A DNA stretch of 64,000 nucleotides from Owenia fusiformis. Lineage: Eukaryota; Annelida; Polychaeta; Sabellida; Oweniidae. The notes under the pieces are model-generated. The model searched no databases. It was not told the origin of the DNA and saw only the letters and a program-made list of their open reading frames with translations. How positions within the stretch are numbered: the first letter of the stretch is position 1; the number at the start of each line of letters is the position of its first letter. Below are positions 1 through 13,710 of the stretch, piece after piece. Location: positions 13,957,181 through 14,021,180 of the forward strand of contig CAIIXF020000010.1 of NCBI GenBank assembly GCA_903813345.2, read 5' to 3'. Made by a program: the position numbers and the translations under genes.

Positions 1-422
1 TTATTCTGAAGGGTTTATTTCCATTATGTAAAAAATTAGTTATAATTCATGGTACATTTCCTTTGCAAACTACAATAGCTATATTTTGGGAGAATGCAGG
101 GAATGGATGATCGTTGAATGATCAGATTTGAGGATTTAAACACGTGACCCGATGCTTTTCTTGTGACATAAATCACAAGTCACTTGTTGCTTGCGTTAAA
201 CCAAGACCGAAGTTTGAGGTTACAAGTAATGAGTGATATAAAAAAAACGTGACCAATTTCCATTCTATTCCAGTCGTATTTTCAGAAAGTGTTCTCCCTC
301 TGAATCTAATTTATATACTATATGCGAGTAGAAATAATCTTGATTTATCTCATCAAATATTCAAAATTCAGTCAACGTGATGTCGAGTCATATTTGAAAT
401 TTACATGTTAATTAAAGCACGA
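1..422. other. intergenic, nothing recognised
   Basis: AT-rich sequence without a convincing coding frame, RNA gene or repeat boundary. It precedes the inverted-repeat element that begins at about 423. Confidence 0.5.
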
Positions 423-1669
423 TGCCCATGTCAAGCAGCGTGCCTACTAGGCACAGTTTGAAACTCTGACAAACTGCGCGCATATTTCAAAATGTGAGAC
501 GGGGAGGACACGACTCCCAAAAAGAGCCAAAATACGAAAAATACAAGGTTGGTCTCGTTCTAAAGATAGTACCATTCTGTGAAGATGAACTTAATTTACT
601 CATAGTACTCAATGTTCTTCCCGATGTAAACCTAGTTATCTCAATATAAGGGTCTTAAGTAACTTCTGTGTTCAAAATTTACAGTGTAAAGTTATACCTA
701 TGTCTTTTTATCGTCATTTGCCGTTTATTCAACCATTGTGTCTGTGTTTGCTAGAATATATAGGATCACTCCATCTGATTAAAGCAGCAAAGTTTGTGTT
801 CAAAACGATAATACGCCATAAACGTGATTTTAAACATTTTTCTTGTCAAACTGCGCGCCTATATTCACATGTATTTCCAAAACTGCGTGCCTAATATTTC
901 CAAACTGCTTGCTTATCCAAGCTTGTTTTGTATTATTAGAAAACATAAGTGCCATACAAGGCACATATGTGTCTAATAGTAGGGCCCCATAATTGAAACA
1001 CTATGAGAGTCCATCCACCAAGATTGTGATCTGAAAATAAAAGTTTTTTTCGTTCCCAACTTAATTGTCACTTCTATTATACATTTTGACTTTCAATATG
1101 AAAATCTCATAAAATCTGACGATAAAGCAAAATTTCCAAAGCTACATGAAAAACACCTACACATGCCTCTGTAGAAATTCCTATGATAATATGTAGCTTT
1201 AATAGTGTATGTGCACAGTTTGTAATTTCTGGCTAAAATAGGCGCGCAGTTTGTGGTTTATTTCTTTTTAATCTCCTGATTATCTGTTTTAACTGGAAAT
1301 ATTTTGAATTATACATGATAAATGTGTAAGGAATTAAATATAAAACGAGTCTAAAGTATTTGTCATTTATGTTTAAAGTGCTAGATCGATTTACGTATAC
1401 ATTCCCGTTAAATCAGTGACGAAAATGCCATTAATCTGCTTATGTTTAAAAACTTAGATTCATTTGCACATAGTTTTTGCTAGTATTTGCAAGATTCGTA
1501 TATTCGCCACAGAATGAACGCATTGAACAAGAAAACAATGCAGGATAAATGTCTTTAAATTACGTTTCAAAATACAGACTCCAACTTAAATGATGCAATG
1601 TTGTTAGGCACGCAGTTTGTGATCGAAAAAAACTGCGCGCCTAAGTAGGCGCGCAGCTTGACATGGGCA
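423..1669. mobile_element. 1.25-kb inverted-repeat element with dispersed AAACTGCGCGCC motif
   Basis: The ends are inverted copies: TGCCCATGTCAAG starts at 423 and its complement CTTGACATGGGCA ends at 1669; the match continues about 40 bases inward. Inside, the motif AAACTGCGCGCCTA or its complement recurs near 470, 848, 880, 1240, 1610 and 1630, in both orientations, mostly in the outer parts. The element encodes no protein I can see; the small frame at 700-894 is not credible. This looks like a non-autonomous DNA transposon with subterminal repeats. I could not identify a target-site duplication, so the superfamily is open. Confidence 0.6.
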
Positions 1670-4642
1670 CCGTGTAAAGTACATCTAGTTTGGGGAGATT
1701 CCCCGTAGACCCCATGTTATAAAATCACAAAAAGTGAAATATCTTTTCTTGTATTGGACAGATGACATTTTTTCTTTTACTGGACATATTTTAATTTGCA
1801 TAACTATTAGATACATAAGGGTGATGAAAACTGAACCTATAAAACTGATGAATGTTTAACTTAAAGAGCTAAAAGGGAACTACTATTACCCGCCATGCTA
1901 TCCAATTTGACCTGAATGGGCCACCTGGTGGTGAAACTAGAAACTACCTACTCGCATCTGAGTTATAGGAATGTGCCTAAATATCTATTTCGAAAGTAAT
2001 AATGTTCAAATAAATATGTAGAAGAAATGTGATAGACCAGGCTATGTGTGAAAATGAATGCAACAATGCCAAAGTGTGAAAATGTTGAACAAGTTGATAG
2101 ACATAACATGAAGATCATGATAAAGCGTGACTTATTCTTAAAATCGTGCTCTGAACAAAACGGGGCGTGATGTGGCCATGTCAATTCTGCTACATTGCAT
2201 CATCGACCACGTCAAAGCAGTAACGTGTTGCCTTTGGGAATGTCTGACTGTTTTCTCCGTGACCAAGCATCATTTTAACGGTATTGGTAGTCAGAGCGAA
2301 CCGTTCCCAAATCGAACTTTACCATTACTACAAATTACTTGATTTCTAAGTAAGGACAGGGACACGATGGAAAAAGAACAAGAAATGCTACTTTTCTAAT
2401 GATGATAATCTCGGGATTCTGAAATCGATGCTACTATACTGATTCCACGATCTTGGGAGTCATCACACTCTGGTCGATACGGCCAGGGAGCTTCCGGTCT
2501 GGGGGTTCCGACTAGCGTTAGATTGCGAGATAATTACAAATATTGAGATGTCGGCATACCCATATATCTTATAAGTGTAGTGTAGAATTCTATGAACTCA
2601 AACAATCAGATTTTTGAGGTTATGTGTTTAAGTGATATGGTGTTGCAGTTTCAGATATTGCAGATATTGGAGCATATGTGGTGGAATTATTTCAAGGAAA
2701 CGAAATTACTTCAGAGCATTTTCTTTATTAAAAAATATTGGGGACCATGAAACATTGGTTCTGAATCTGATAAATGCAATGACGTCAGTTTATCAACAAG
2801 CAGGTGTACTTGAATAATATAATTCTTAATTGCATCTTGGAAAAATATTCCAAATGATCCATTAATTCAGCTCTCTTGTAGATTGACAACGGTCATGTTT
2901 TATTTAACGTTGTTTAAATCAGAACCTGATTCAGAAAAATATTTGCCGAAATGAATTTAACCTCCACACAAATCAGAACTTAAAAAGTCAACCAAATATT
3001 CATTAATCCTTCTTAAATACATTATGACCCCGTATATTCTATAAACACCTCCAGAGTTCAAATAAAGTTAAAGTAAATGGTGGGGGGGGGGCGACTAGAA
3101 GCAAGATCCATAATTGTGAGTTTCCCGTAATATTCATGAAATAAATGTCATAAAGATGGTAGTTCTATCAACCATGTGAAGTACGACACTTCATATCATG
3201 TTTTCGGTGAATCGATAACATGCGATCGCTAAATCGCTTTAAATGTGGGTGCCCCAATTTTTCAATTCGAAAAGTGGGGCAAAATTTTGAAACTGTGAAT
3301 TCAATCCTGATCCTTACCCTGATTCCAAATATGCCTTCGGTTTTGGAATCCGATCGCTGGGTTAAAAGTCCAAAAGGGTCAAAAAGTAAAAAGTAAAGGA
3401 TTTCCCAAGAGGAGGGCGACTTTTGCGTACGGATGGATTGCGCTGCCGACACACCAACGCAAATTTAGACCCTCTACGGTACATTCTGACAGAGCTATAT
3501 TTGCAACACCCCTCCCCTTCAAACGGGCTTGTTGTTATATTCTAAACCAAGATAGAGTAAAATTGGTAAAACTTTTGACCTTGACGTTTGACCTTCACCG
3601 AAATTTAGAAGGAATCGCTTTTGGTTGCACCTTTTGCCGTTGCGGCGTTGACTGACACTATACGAGATCGATTCCCGCAATTTTAATATCTAGATATTAC
3701 CGTATTACTATCTAGTATTTATAGTTATTTACACAAGGTCTTGTTTTCCTTGTTAAAATTTTCCTTTATTTACCATTCTATGGGAATGACTATAGCATGC
3801 TGTGTTCTGATTGACAAGAATTCGATATATCACACTCAGCTATGTGTGAATCGTTTTGAATATTCATTCAATACTGAATCATTCAATTTTGAATCATGAT
3901 ACCTTATAAAGCGATTGCACAATGTAGTTTTTCCATCACTTGGGCGTGTATCTGAAAGATTTATACCAACAATTATTTGAGACACAACAAATAATCCTTC
4001 AGAATTGTTTACTTTAGTGTTTTTGTTAAAAGTCAATAAACATTATATTAGATCAACATTGGGGTTAACTCGCTTCGGAATGTCAAAAAGCTAAGTCAAT
4101 ACAGCGATGAATTTTTAATAGACTGAATTCCTCTTTGACATATTTGTTATAGAATGATAACTTGTTCATACGGTAGTTTAGAAAATACATCACCAAGAAA
4201 ATGCATTTTCTAAAATTTTGGGGCTCCCAGAGGGTAAATTTAAATTATGAATTTTACTTTTAGATTTTTATGAAACAAACTGCCTACATCATTATGTATG
4301 TTGTAATATTATACATTAATTAATAAGAGGTACTAAAGTATTACTACTACACATTTAATTTTTAAATGTTATTATCGAATTCAAATATAAATCAACTATT
4401 TTAACTGAGCCAAGTATTGGATGATTGGAGGCAGTATTGATCAAATTTGCAAAGGGTTAATTTTATTCTCACCTGTCTCAACAAAACAGGAATATCCCAG
4501 AATTCATACAGTCATACTTCTCTTATGTAAACTATATCATTGATTGGCCAAGGGTTCATCTATAATCCTGGGAAATGACCTCTTCTGGACGAAAAGCGTG
4601 GGAACATCTGATATGACCAGTTCCCATAACAGTGTGTCACCT
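1670..4642. other. intergenic, no gene seen
   Basis: About 3 kb of AT-rich DNA with no supported gene. It holds a run of ten G at 3082-3091 and otherwise only short random frames. Confidence 0.45.
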
Positions 4643-6757
4643 CACTGTATGTACAGTGATCGCCTACTATTAAAAGTGCGTGATCAAAGACTCGACAAGA
4701 TGTGGAAAATTCGAAATGTCGGAGGAAAGGTATGTTTGTTTCTCTTTTCTTTACCACCTTAATGACATTTTACCTACAGATGGTATTCCATATGCTGTAT
4801 AAGAGACTCAAGATTCATTTGGTAACAGGATTCGGTGATTGGTTCAACCGAAATACCTGAACTGAGTTAATAAATGAAGCAAAATCAAAAAACCTGCCGA
4901 ATGAAAATGTATATTTCACCAAATTTTCTGTTTTTAGATTACCAAAACCACAAAACCAACATGCTTATGGTTAATATACATAATACTTAACATTACATGC
5001 ATATCAGACGTTCCAACTCCCCTTCAGTATCGAGTAAGAAGGATGTTATGAAAACAATTTATGATCAGCCAAGTGGGTGATTTTACCATGTGGATTCTAA
5101 TGATATGTTCTTTGCATTTAAGAGTGGTTGGGTTTACATGATTTTACTGTCCTTCATTACGAACTCCTAAATTTCAAATCATTATAAACCACCTTGTAGA
5201 ACATCATGAAGAAGAAGAGATGAAGATGAGAAAGATTACTGAAAATAGAGGCAAATCTAGAATGATAACAAGAAATTTCTCTGGAATAATACCAAATGAA
5301 GTGAAATCAATAAATAAACACATACTTGTAGAAAGTGATGAATTCATGACAATTTCAGTGATTGACAATAATCGAATGAAATCATCCAGAATCTCTGATT
5401 CAACAACTGCTACAAAATCAAATAAAATTACCAATGAAATTGCAATAGAACGAGAATATCAATTAGTAATGAAATGACAATAAATGATTCTGAAATTACA
5501 ATAGACTCTCATTCTCCAATAGTGTCCACCAGTTAATCTGAGATGATACCCCTCTGAGCAAAGCCTAAACTGGAACTTTTACTCGGTCCCATCGATCCAC
5601 ATAACTCTGTCATTAGAGATAATAGCATGGTATTTATTTCACATTTTGTAGAGTTTCTCTAAAAACGCTCACTGGTCGTTTATTTTGCATTCGATTACAT
5701 ACAATTCTAAAATTCTCAAGCTAATCACTTATAGACCTTAGTTGAAAATTGATCAATAAATCTACTGAATATTGAATACCTTAGAGGAGTTTTCCCTTAT
5801 ACCTGTCATTTATATATGACCCAAGTTAGCCATCTCGTGGTGAAACTGGGAACTGACTACTGGGATCTACTGAAGGTTATTACGTCATTACATTACTTAT
5901 TGATACCTTGCTGCAAAAGAATGATTTAACTCCCCAATGAAATAGATAATGTACAATTCAGATTTTATATTTTATTACAATTACAATTACATTACAATTC
6001 GACAATCATCTTGGATGCCAAGGTGTATAGTTCTCATACCTTGGGATCAGAGGCGTAAAATAAATGGACTAAAATGGAACTTAAAAAACGGTTCCACTTG
6101 TAAGGTGTTACGCTTCAAGAGGTGTTTCACTGAGCAGGTTCTAGAGGTTCAGTGTATATATCATTTAATGGTAATGTATTCAAATCTAGGCAGAAAAACA
6201 AAATGAACACACACACAGTGACCATTTAATTGACTGAATCAGTTTGGACATACATTTTGCGAGATCCTCATTTTCTTCTCTTGAAAAGCATATAGATATG
6301 GGTGTATGGTTTGCTGAAACTCACGCTATTGGCTGATCCATTCGTTTCTGTGTTAAAATATTTATTCCATGTTATTGAAGGGGAAACGTGAATTTCATCA
6401 TGGTCAAATGGAAGTCCAAGACCCTACCTAAGTAAAAAAAATTAAAGAGAGTAAAAATGTTCTATTGTTTTTGATATTTTCAAGCTTTTTAAATAAAATA
6501 ACACATATTGTATCGCATTTATATCTTTAAATTGTAAAATCAATAACATATACGAAAAATGGTCAAACTAATATATATTTCTCAAAGCATATGGGTGTTC
6601 TTGTGCCTACAAAACCTAATTGAATCACCAGTAGCCTGTAATATAAACACAAATAAATCTTTTAAAAGTAACCGTTACTAAATATTTGAATTTTGCGCAT
6701 CTTGTCAAGTCTTTGATCACGCACTTTTAATAGTAGGCGATCACTGTATATACAGTG
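4643..6757. mobile_element. 2.1-kb element with CACTG inverted ends
   Basis: The left end (4643 to about 4725) and the complement of the right end (about 6680 to 6757) align over some 75 bases with few differences. Both begin with a near-palindrome, CACTGTATRTACAGTG. The flanks are CACCT (4638-4642) on the left and CATCT (6758-6762) on the right, a possible imperfect 5-bp target duplication. The interior is AT-rich and shows no transposase, so the element would be non-autonomous. The reading frames at 4544-4762 and 5220-5477 overlap the terminal repeat or low-complexity sequence and are not genes. Confidence 0.55.
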
Positions 6758-6819
6758 CATCTGTCATTTCTCTGGAATGATGTACACTTTCCTCCAAAAG
6801 ATTGAAAACAATTGTAGTA

Positions 6820-7274
6820 CAGTAAAACCTGTATATCTGAACACTTGGCTAATCCGAACACCTCCCAATTTGAACATTTTTTGGTCCGTTTTTTCTCCCA
6901 TTGACTCAAATGTTTAAAAAACTTGAAATATGAACATCTCCCAATTTTGACAGTGAACAGTCATGTTTGAAAATTAACCTATCTAATCTGAACACATAAA
7001 ATATCACATGTTCCATAAATTGATCAAATATTTGAAAAAAACTTGAACGATCTCACTCATGGTGGGGCTTTCTAGGATGACTAAATTCATTTGAATCAGA
7101 TTTTCATGTCACTCTAATGCCAAAGCTAAGTTGTCAAAAGAACTATAATATTTATTGAGAATTTGTTTCTATTTCTTCAAAAACCCAAATCTTGCAAATG
7201 CAAAACCTCAAAATGTGAACACCTCCTAATCCGAACGCTCTGAGCTGGTCCCTTGGATTAGACAGATTTTACTG
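6820..7274. mobile_element. TA-flanked MITE, CAGTAAAACCTG family
   Basis: Starts CAGTAAAACCTGTATA and ends with a related inverted copy (AGATTTTACTG), with TA on both sides (6818-6819 and 7275-7276). Inside, short GAACACCTCC-type motifs recur. The TA flanks fit the Tc1/mariner group. A second copy with the same termini lies in the ODF3-like gene at 62980-63212. Confidence 0.6.
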
Positions 7275-7312
7275 TAGGTACAATCCCCTCTAAAAGTTAC
7301 TGAAATCACTGG

Positions 7313-7680
7313 CTGGGAATTGGTGTTCGCTTACACACAGGTGTTCAATAGAGTATACTCATATGTTCGCTGGGCACAGTATTTCACTAAAGAGATGTTC
7401 ATTATGACAGTTTTACTGTACTGGGAATTGGTGTTCACTATACACAGGTGTTCAATAGAGTAGACGCATGTTTTCACTGGGCACAGATCTTCACTAAAGA
7501 GGTGTTCATTAGGATATTTTTACTGTACTGAACTCACTGGCTGGGACGGAATCGGTGTTCACTATAATATACACAGGTGTTCAATAGAGTAGAGGCATGT
7601 CACTGGGCACAGATCTTCACTAAAGAGGTGTTCACTATGACAGTTTTACTGTACTGAAATCAATCACTGGGAATTCACTA
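7313..7680. repeat. tandem repeat, about 3 units of 108-127 bp
   Basis: Units begin CTGGGAATTGGTGTTC (or a variant) at 7313, 7421, 7541 and 7668. Each unit contains CAGGTGTTCAATAGAGTA and ends in a TTTTACTGTA motif, the terminus of the adjacent MITE. The array therefore seems to have arisen by amplification of MITE-end sequence. Confidence 0.65.
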
Positions 7681-8574
7681 TATACAAAATTGAAATCTGT
7701 GTATCATGCCACCCCTGCAAAATAATTGACTTGCCCACTTGGTCTCTTGGATCCACTTGCAAAATATATATAGTAGATGTGAATATTTTCGAAACAAATG
7801 AGTGATATATACACATATTTTGTACCAAATGCGTGACATAAACGGCAATCGCGTGCAAAGACCGAACGGAATGCGTTCGCTTTTTTCGCCATTCGGTATT
7901 TTACCATGTTGGCCAGGGGGGAGATTCCCCAAAGATGCCCTATCATATTAGCACGTTCGAAAACAAATTTTATAAACAGGCCTCAATTTGCCGTTGAAAT
8001 GGATCTCCAAATTTTCACTGTAGTTTTATGAGTATTCTTTACAAGTATGGATCGAGTAACTTCAATAGTATTACCGTAGGTTTGAAATGACGATGTTGAA
8101 CTGATGTAAACGCCATTCCCACGATTTCAAATGTAACTCTGCGCATGCGCAGCACTGAGAGAGCATGTGCCCATGATCGTCACGTGATCGAATCCTGCAA
8201 TTTGATTGGAGATGAAAAAAGCACTTGGTGAAAAATGTGTATACCCTCTGGGAGCCACCAGCATGCATTTTCTTGGTGTTGTATTCTCTAAACTACCTGT
8301 TCATACACCTATAAATAATCATTTGACCTTTACTGTGACTATGTATACCGAGCTGTTTGTCAAACCACATGGGTGTGAAAAACTACTTTAAAATAAAATT
8401 CAACAATTTTTACCGCTTCAACTCCACAATGCCACTGAGATTATGCTTTCGTATAAGGCACATTTTCTAGTTTTGTAATGTTTTCTGTTCTTAGTTATCA
8501 TGGTTTTATACGGCATCTGCATCGCTGTTTCTTAAAAATGATGAAAATTAGACAAATAGATAAATAAAACTGAG
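7681..8574. other. intergenic, no gene seen
   Basis: Several overlapping frames are open on the minus strand at 7664-7946, but they use different frames, lack similarity to anything I recognise, and look like chance. Confidence 0.4.
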
Positions 8575-8754
8575 CTTGTATTCGCGAATGCAACTAAGGG
8601 CTGACGGCTAGCGGATCAACCTACTATTTTATGACCAACTCATTAAAATATGAATGGAATAGTGGCAAGTACTGTAAATATTTAAATGAGTTACCCATAA
8701 AATGGAAGGTTAATCCGGTAGTCGACAGGCGTTAGTTGCATTTGCGAATACAAG
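8575..8754. mobile_element. 180-bp foldback MITE
   Basis: About 60 bases at the left end (CTTGTATTCGCGAATGCAAC...) are repeated in inverted form at the right end (...GTTGCATTTGCGAATACAAG). The spacer is AT-rich. This has the form of a small non-autonomous foldback element; no target duplication is clear. Confidence 0.65.
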
Positions 8755-9303
8755 TTGAATATACATGCCCGGGATACATGCATTATCAGCAATAATCATA
8801 CTTGACGCAAATCGTCAATTAAATTATGTCAAACACCAGTACAGCACCGAACATCACCAAATAACACATGGATGTCGACTGAAAAATAGACAAAGACCGT
8901 GGGAGACACAGGTTGGAAAATGAAGGTTGCTATAGAATGGCATGAGACTACGATTACAAACTTCAATCATGAGGACTCCATGGCGAGTGCATTGAATGAA
9001 CACCTAACAAACAAGAGCTTTGAATCTATTGGTGTCTTATAATTATTGAACCCTCAAGGATTTTATCTTGTTACAGCATTATCCAACGCAGCCGGTGGAG
9101 CTATCAACTTCTAATACCAAATAATTTCCCTTTACTTTTCAAGATCAACGTAATTGAGCGGTATGTATCTAAATAAAAACTCCATATCCTGTATTTACTC
9201 GTTATAAAACTTCCTTTACATTACGTCCAACGTCACCGTCGTAGCTTACTATGTATGTACCAAATATTTGCATACTTAGCAAGCGAGCATCAATGCCACT
9301 AGA

Positions 9304-9488
9304 CCAATCAAATCACTTCACACGTACGTATGAGCAAGCACTCGCAATTTGACCAATCAAGTTGCTTCACACTGTTATGACCATTCAGGCACTTACATTT
9401 TGACCAATCACACATTGATATCCCAAGGACCAATCGAATCGCTTCATTAGTGACCCGATGACTGACCATCTATCATTACTGAACCAAT
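9304..9488. promoter_or_regulatory. cluster of five CCAAT boxes
   Basis: CCAATC occurs five times in 185 bases (9304, 9353, 9404, 9430, 9484), several as GACCAATC followed by a CTTCAC-like string. Clusters of CCAAT are NF-Y sites in animal promoters. An alternative is a decayed tandem repeat that happens to contain CCAAT. No gene is identified next to it; the nearest open frame, 9533-9730 on the minus strand, is unrecognised. Confidence 0.3.
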
Positions 9489-12366
9489 CACACAATGATA
9501 CGCATCTGTCAAAAATCAAATATCAATCGAATTTAATAAAGCATAAAAAATATGTATTTACCAGAGCCTGAAGTCGAATGTGCATGCCGTGCAACTCGAC
9601 AAAGTGAAGTGAATATTCCTTCAAGACGTCGTCCGCAATATTCAATGTTAACACGTCGACCTGGGACATTAGTCTTGTAAACGTTCCTCGCAAATAACCT
9701 TGTTCTATTCGGCCTTTGTGTCGCTCTCAAATCCTCCGTTTACGTTGACGACTGCAGAAAGCTTTCTTAACAATTTTGTTTATTTTGATGAAAGTAATGG
9801 GACATTCCGGTACAAATGCATTTATTAATTAATCGGGTAAAGCTGATACTATATCCATGTTTCTTAGAATGTGTTACAGTTTCTTCTTTCTAGGTCCCAC
9901 ATGTCCTGCTTCTCAGTACAATACGAGTATATAAAATAGTGGTATATTTTAACACGGCACCTTTACGATGTCCTACGTACTCTTTACTCTTTAATGCAAC
10001 TTGAGAACTAGGAATGTCGTAGAATTGTGTTTAGAATACAAATACCAGAGATTGTTTTTTATTTCATACCTATAAAGTTGATGCACAGATTGCGTCGGTG
10101 GGTTTTAAATTGCCCGCATTTATAGGCTTAATGTCAACACTGTACTCGTGTATGGGATTAAGAATAATGAATTGTCATAATCCACTTGGTTATATCTTCC
10201 TTTCTTTGTCAACAGACACAATTCTCCAGCCTAAAAATATAAAACAGCAATGAAACGCCTTTATTATATATTTTTAGCACACCGTGATTACACTGTGATT
10301 GATTTCAAAGTCATTTAAAGTATCAGTGGATGTTTTCACTTACCTATATCGCAAATCCATTTCTAGACCTCCACTAGAACCAAATTACTTTCCAGTAGTG
10401 ACGATTGACAACAAATAGATATAATAGTAGTTACTGCCTTTAAATAGTTCGTCAACTTGGTCTCGTCTGAGAAATTTAATTAATTACCGGGATTGGCGTA
10501 ATTACAACAATTCCAGATAGAGCAGTGGGGTATTGAGAATTATGACTGTGTTAAACATAGTAAAATAAGTAGATCATATGCAACCAGGGTATAAAATGTA
10601 TATTCGAAAGATTTAAATGGCTATCTTACTGCTCAATTATCTCACTTGAATCGTCCATATGCAATATACGTAATCTAATAGTTATATTGAATTTCAGTTT
10701 CTTTTATTTTCACTTAGACCCTGGATCTTGATAATAAACAACATGAAATAAAAACTTACCTCAATTATCTGTCACTATAATTCTCAGTGTTTGAATTTTA
10801 ATTATGTTTCTTCGTAACACTCCCCCTTGTTAAAAAATAGTTTGTCCTCGGAATTCATCATTTAGTAACGATCCAAGATGCGCATTAATAAAACCATAGC
10901 TATAGATTAATGAACTTATGATTGAATTTATTGATGTAGTAATTAGCTCGAGGTGTTTTGATTCTCCTAGTGAAGTTTGATATTTCTACTCTAAATGACA
11001 GCGATATAAAACGATCAGATGTTTATAGGCTGGCGCTCTTGAGTGGGCATTGATCGTATAGTCATGGTCGCTAGCTAAATAAACCCAATGGGAAGTTGGA
11101 AAGTAACGGATCTCTAATTGTTCATTTAATATCTAACTCGTGTAAGTTTTTAAAGGTACATACATTCTCGCTCTAGTTATTTTTTGACATTCTGAAAATT
11201 TTGCAATGATTATGATGATAAAGTACAAGGGGTAACATAAGAACAATTATTAAAATACAAACCGTTGATATAAGCTAAAACAAGACTCGAAACTGTTTAG
11301 GGTTTAAAGGGTCCTGTTTTCAATACAAAACGATAGTTTTTAGCTCACATGGTGAGCTTTTTTAATGCATGGGATAGCTTAAGACAATGGACCGACGTTT
11401 ACACGTTGATCACGTCCATGGGCAGATTAATTTTTTATCTATTTTCCATGCATTACATTAACAAAACCTTTGATACCATTACCAACCAATATATTTCCAG
11501 TAATAATGAGTTACTTAACCGTGTAATTATTTAAAATACTTATAAACAGTTTCAATAATTTTCTTACATCTATGATCTACATCGTTGTTTCATGATTTTG
11601 GAACAATGAAGAAAATATGAAACAGAGAAGTCACCGGTGACTATATATTTCACACATTGTGTACACATATTTGCACAATCGGATTTTTATTAGTCTGCAA
11701 TAAAGCATTAAGTACAGAATCTGAATTTTTGTAACTATTTTGCCTTTGATCCTACACTGACAATCTTAAATAGATCGAGACGGCGATCTTGGAAATTTTA
11801 ATTCAAAGTGGTGGCCCACGCCAGGTTTCTATTTTATAATTCAATTTTGAAACCTCAAAAATGTGACAATAAAGAAATTTGTCTTATTACCCACGCGCAA
11901 ATTTGAAATAAGTCTTTCTTACAGATAAAATCGCCCGGAAAGTATTGGTTTATCCTGATTAAGAGGAAACACGCATTTTTCTATTAAGCCGTCTGTAATT
12001 AAGTTTAGTGCGTTGGTGTCAGCTGAACCCGAGCTGAGTTGCCTAGGTAAGTAGGACTCTATAACTCATTTTAGCTCCCACACAAGCACGTTAACTGAGG
12101 AAATATCCCGTATCATCAGAGTAAATCCTGCATCCTACAGTAAAACATTTGTAACACGTCCATGGCCATGGCTGAGTGTCACGAACTAGTTAAACGAACC
12201 CCATTCTTTTTACCCTACCAAACGAAGTGCGAGGGGGGAGGAAAGCTATAACTCAAAATAACTCAAATACCATTCGAAGGATTTGATTCTTTATATGCTT
12301 ATGCCTTATGGGAGTAGAACCTCTGCTCGTGAAGATGGCAGCTGAATTTCAAAATGGATGTACACG
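9489..12366. other. intergenic, no gene seen
   Basis: About 2.9 kb without a supported gene. The part at 9540-9760 is less AT-rich and has an open minus frame that runs into a possible splice donor (CTG|GTAAAT near 9561), but nothing recognisable is encoded. From about 12240 to 12366 there is a copy of the GATGGCAGCTGAATTTCAAAATGG repeat also seen at 17400-17700; the next element has inserted into it. Confidence 0.4.
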
Positions 12367-13165
12367 CACTGGGGAGTATCGTGATGCAACAACACCGTGT
12401 TGTTGCATCAAGATGGCCAAACTTCCGATGATAGATTTTCGTACGATTTTTGTTTCCCCAATTTAAACCCATTTCTAGGACGAGTTGCTCAATAACCATA
12501 CACGTGCAGTTAGCGCACGATCTATATTTAAAGAAACTGTCATTAGTATACATGTACCATCACCAAGAAGCAATACGTTCACGGTTTTAGTTCCTCACTA
12601 TTGATGCAACAACACCAAACCGAAGATGCAACAACACTCCTCTAGATTTGAGCAATGATGCAGCAACACCAATTAATAGTATAATTTCAGGAGACCATAA
12701 ATCTCGAGAGGAACAGATTTTTAAATGCTACTATTGCAACACCGTTACCCATTACCCATATTTCCGTTCTTCTCAAGGCATTCAAAATACACGTCCTGCG
12801 GGCGAAGATCCTTTATATTAGGTATTTTCAAAAACTTATAATATTATATATTATAATGTACTGGACGTTGTTCTATGACATAGTTCAATCGCCTTTAACA
12901 TGGCAAGCTTTAGTAACCCAATCTATTTTCATAAACCACTGTTCCATAGCTTGATGACCTTGACTCCAGTTAGTATCATTCAAAATGGTGGACAAACATC
13001 TTTCGTTCTCGGTAAACATGACGAGCTATTGGAAATCATCTGTCATCCATCTATGGAACAGTGTATAAACTAGTATATGTACGTTACCACTGTTTATCAA
13101 ATTATAACTAAAACAGTTTAACTGTGACATTCGTGAGCTTATGTTGATGGGATGATTGCTTCATC

Positions 13166-13250
13166 TATGATATGATATGATATGATTCTTTATTTCCCCC
13201 AATTTGGAGAGCCAACGTGTAAAAACAACTAATTGACTTTATTAGAGAGG
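13166..13250 (-). repeat. possible non-LTR retrotransposon 3' end with TATGA microsatellite
   Basis: On the minus strand, GGGGGAAATAAAGAATCA runs into repeats of ATATC. The LINE at 15944-17222 ends in a similar way (GGGAAATAAAGATATAATAATAAT). This is probably a short 3' remnant of a related retrotransposon sitting inside the larger DNA element. Confidence 0.35.
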
Positions 13251-13566
13251 CCGTTTGGTTACACGTTTAATGGAAATCTTGCACGACGCACATGTAGAAT
13301 TATTGCTCTCTTTGGATTCCTTCTCTCCGACTGAGAAAAAAGGTATTGTCTCTCGGAATAAAACCAATATTGAATCCCTCTCAGTAAATAACCTTTATAT
13401 ATTAGCATTGTATAACTGCAATATCATTAAACCAACACTCATCCTATATACATCTCTTGAGAATGATGTACAACTCCTGGATAGCGTAAACTCCTGAGCA
13501 GCGTATACTCTTCAACTTGATATATGACATCATACTTTGGATGGGATAACAAAGGATATACAATAT

Positions 13567-13710
13567 ACAATTGTAGACCTCTCTTAAGGTCAACTGGCAA
13601 AACTGTATACCGATACTGTAAACCTTGAAAGTTCTGTTGATCAAGACCAGATGTCGAGGACATTTTTGCCAGTTGACCGAAAAGAGAGGTTAACAATTGT
13701 TCTGTTAGTC
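13567..13710. repeat. hairpin module, copy 1
   Basis: Begins ACAATTGTAGACCTCTC and ends GAGAGGTTAACAATTGTTCTGTTAGTC-like sequence; GGTCAACTGGCAAAA near 13588 faces its complement near 13665. The module is repeated at 13924-14076. It is an internal part of the 12367-15095 element. Confidence 0.6.

Noticed and set aside
5204-5477. Overlapping frames of 76 and 85 codons on both strands
   Set aside because: Low-complexity AT-rich sequence inside a transposon-like element; no motif.
12367-12397. RSS-like heptamer and nonamer in the CACTG element
   Set aside because: CACTGGG and ACAACACCG are separated by about 15 bases, neither 12 nor 23, and the nonamer match is weak.
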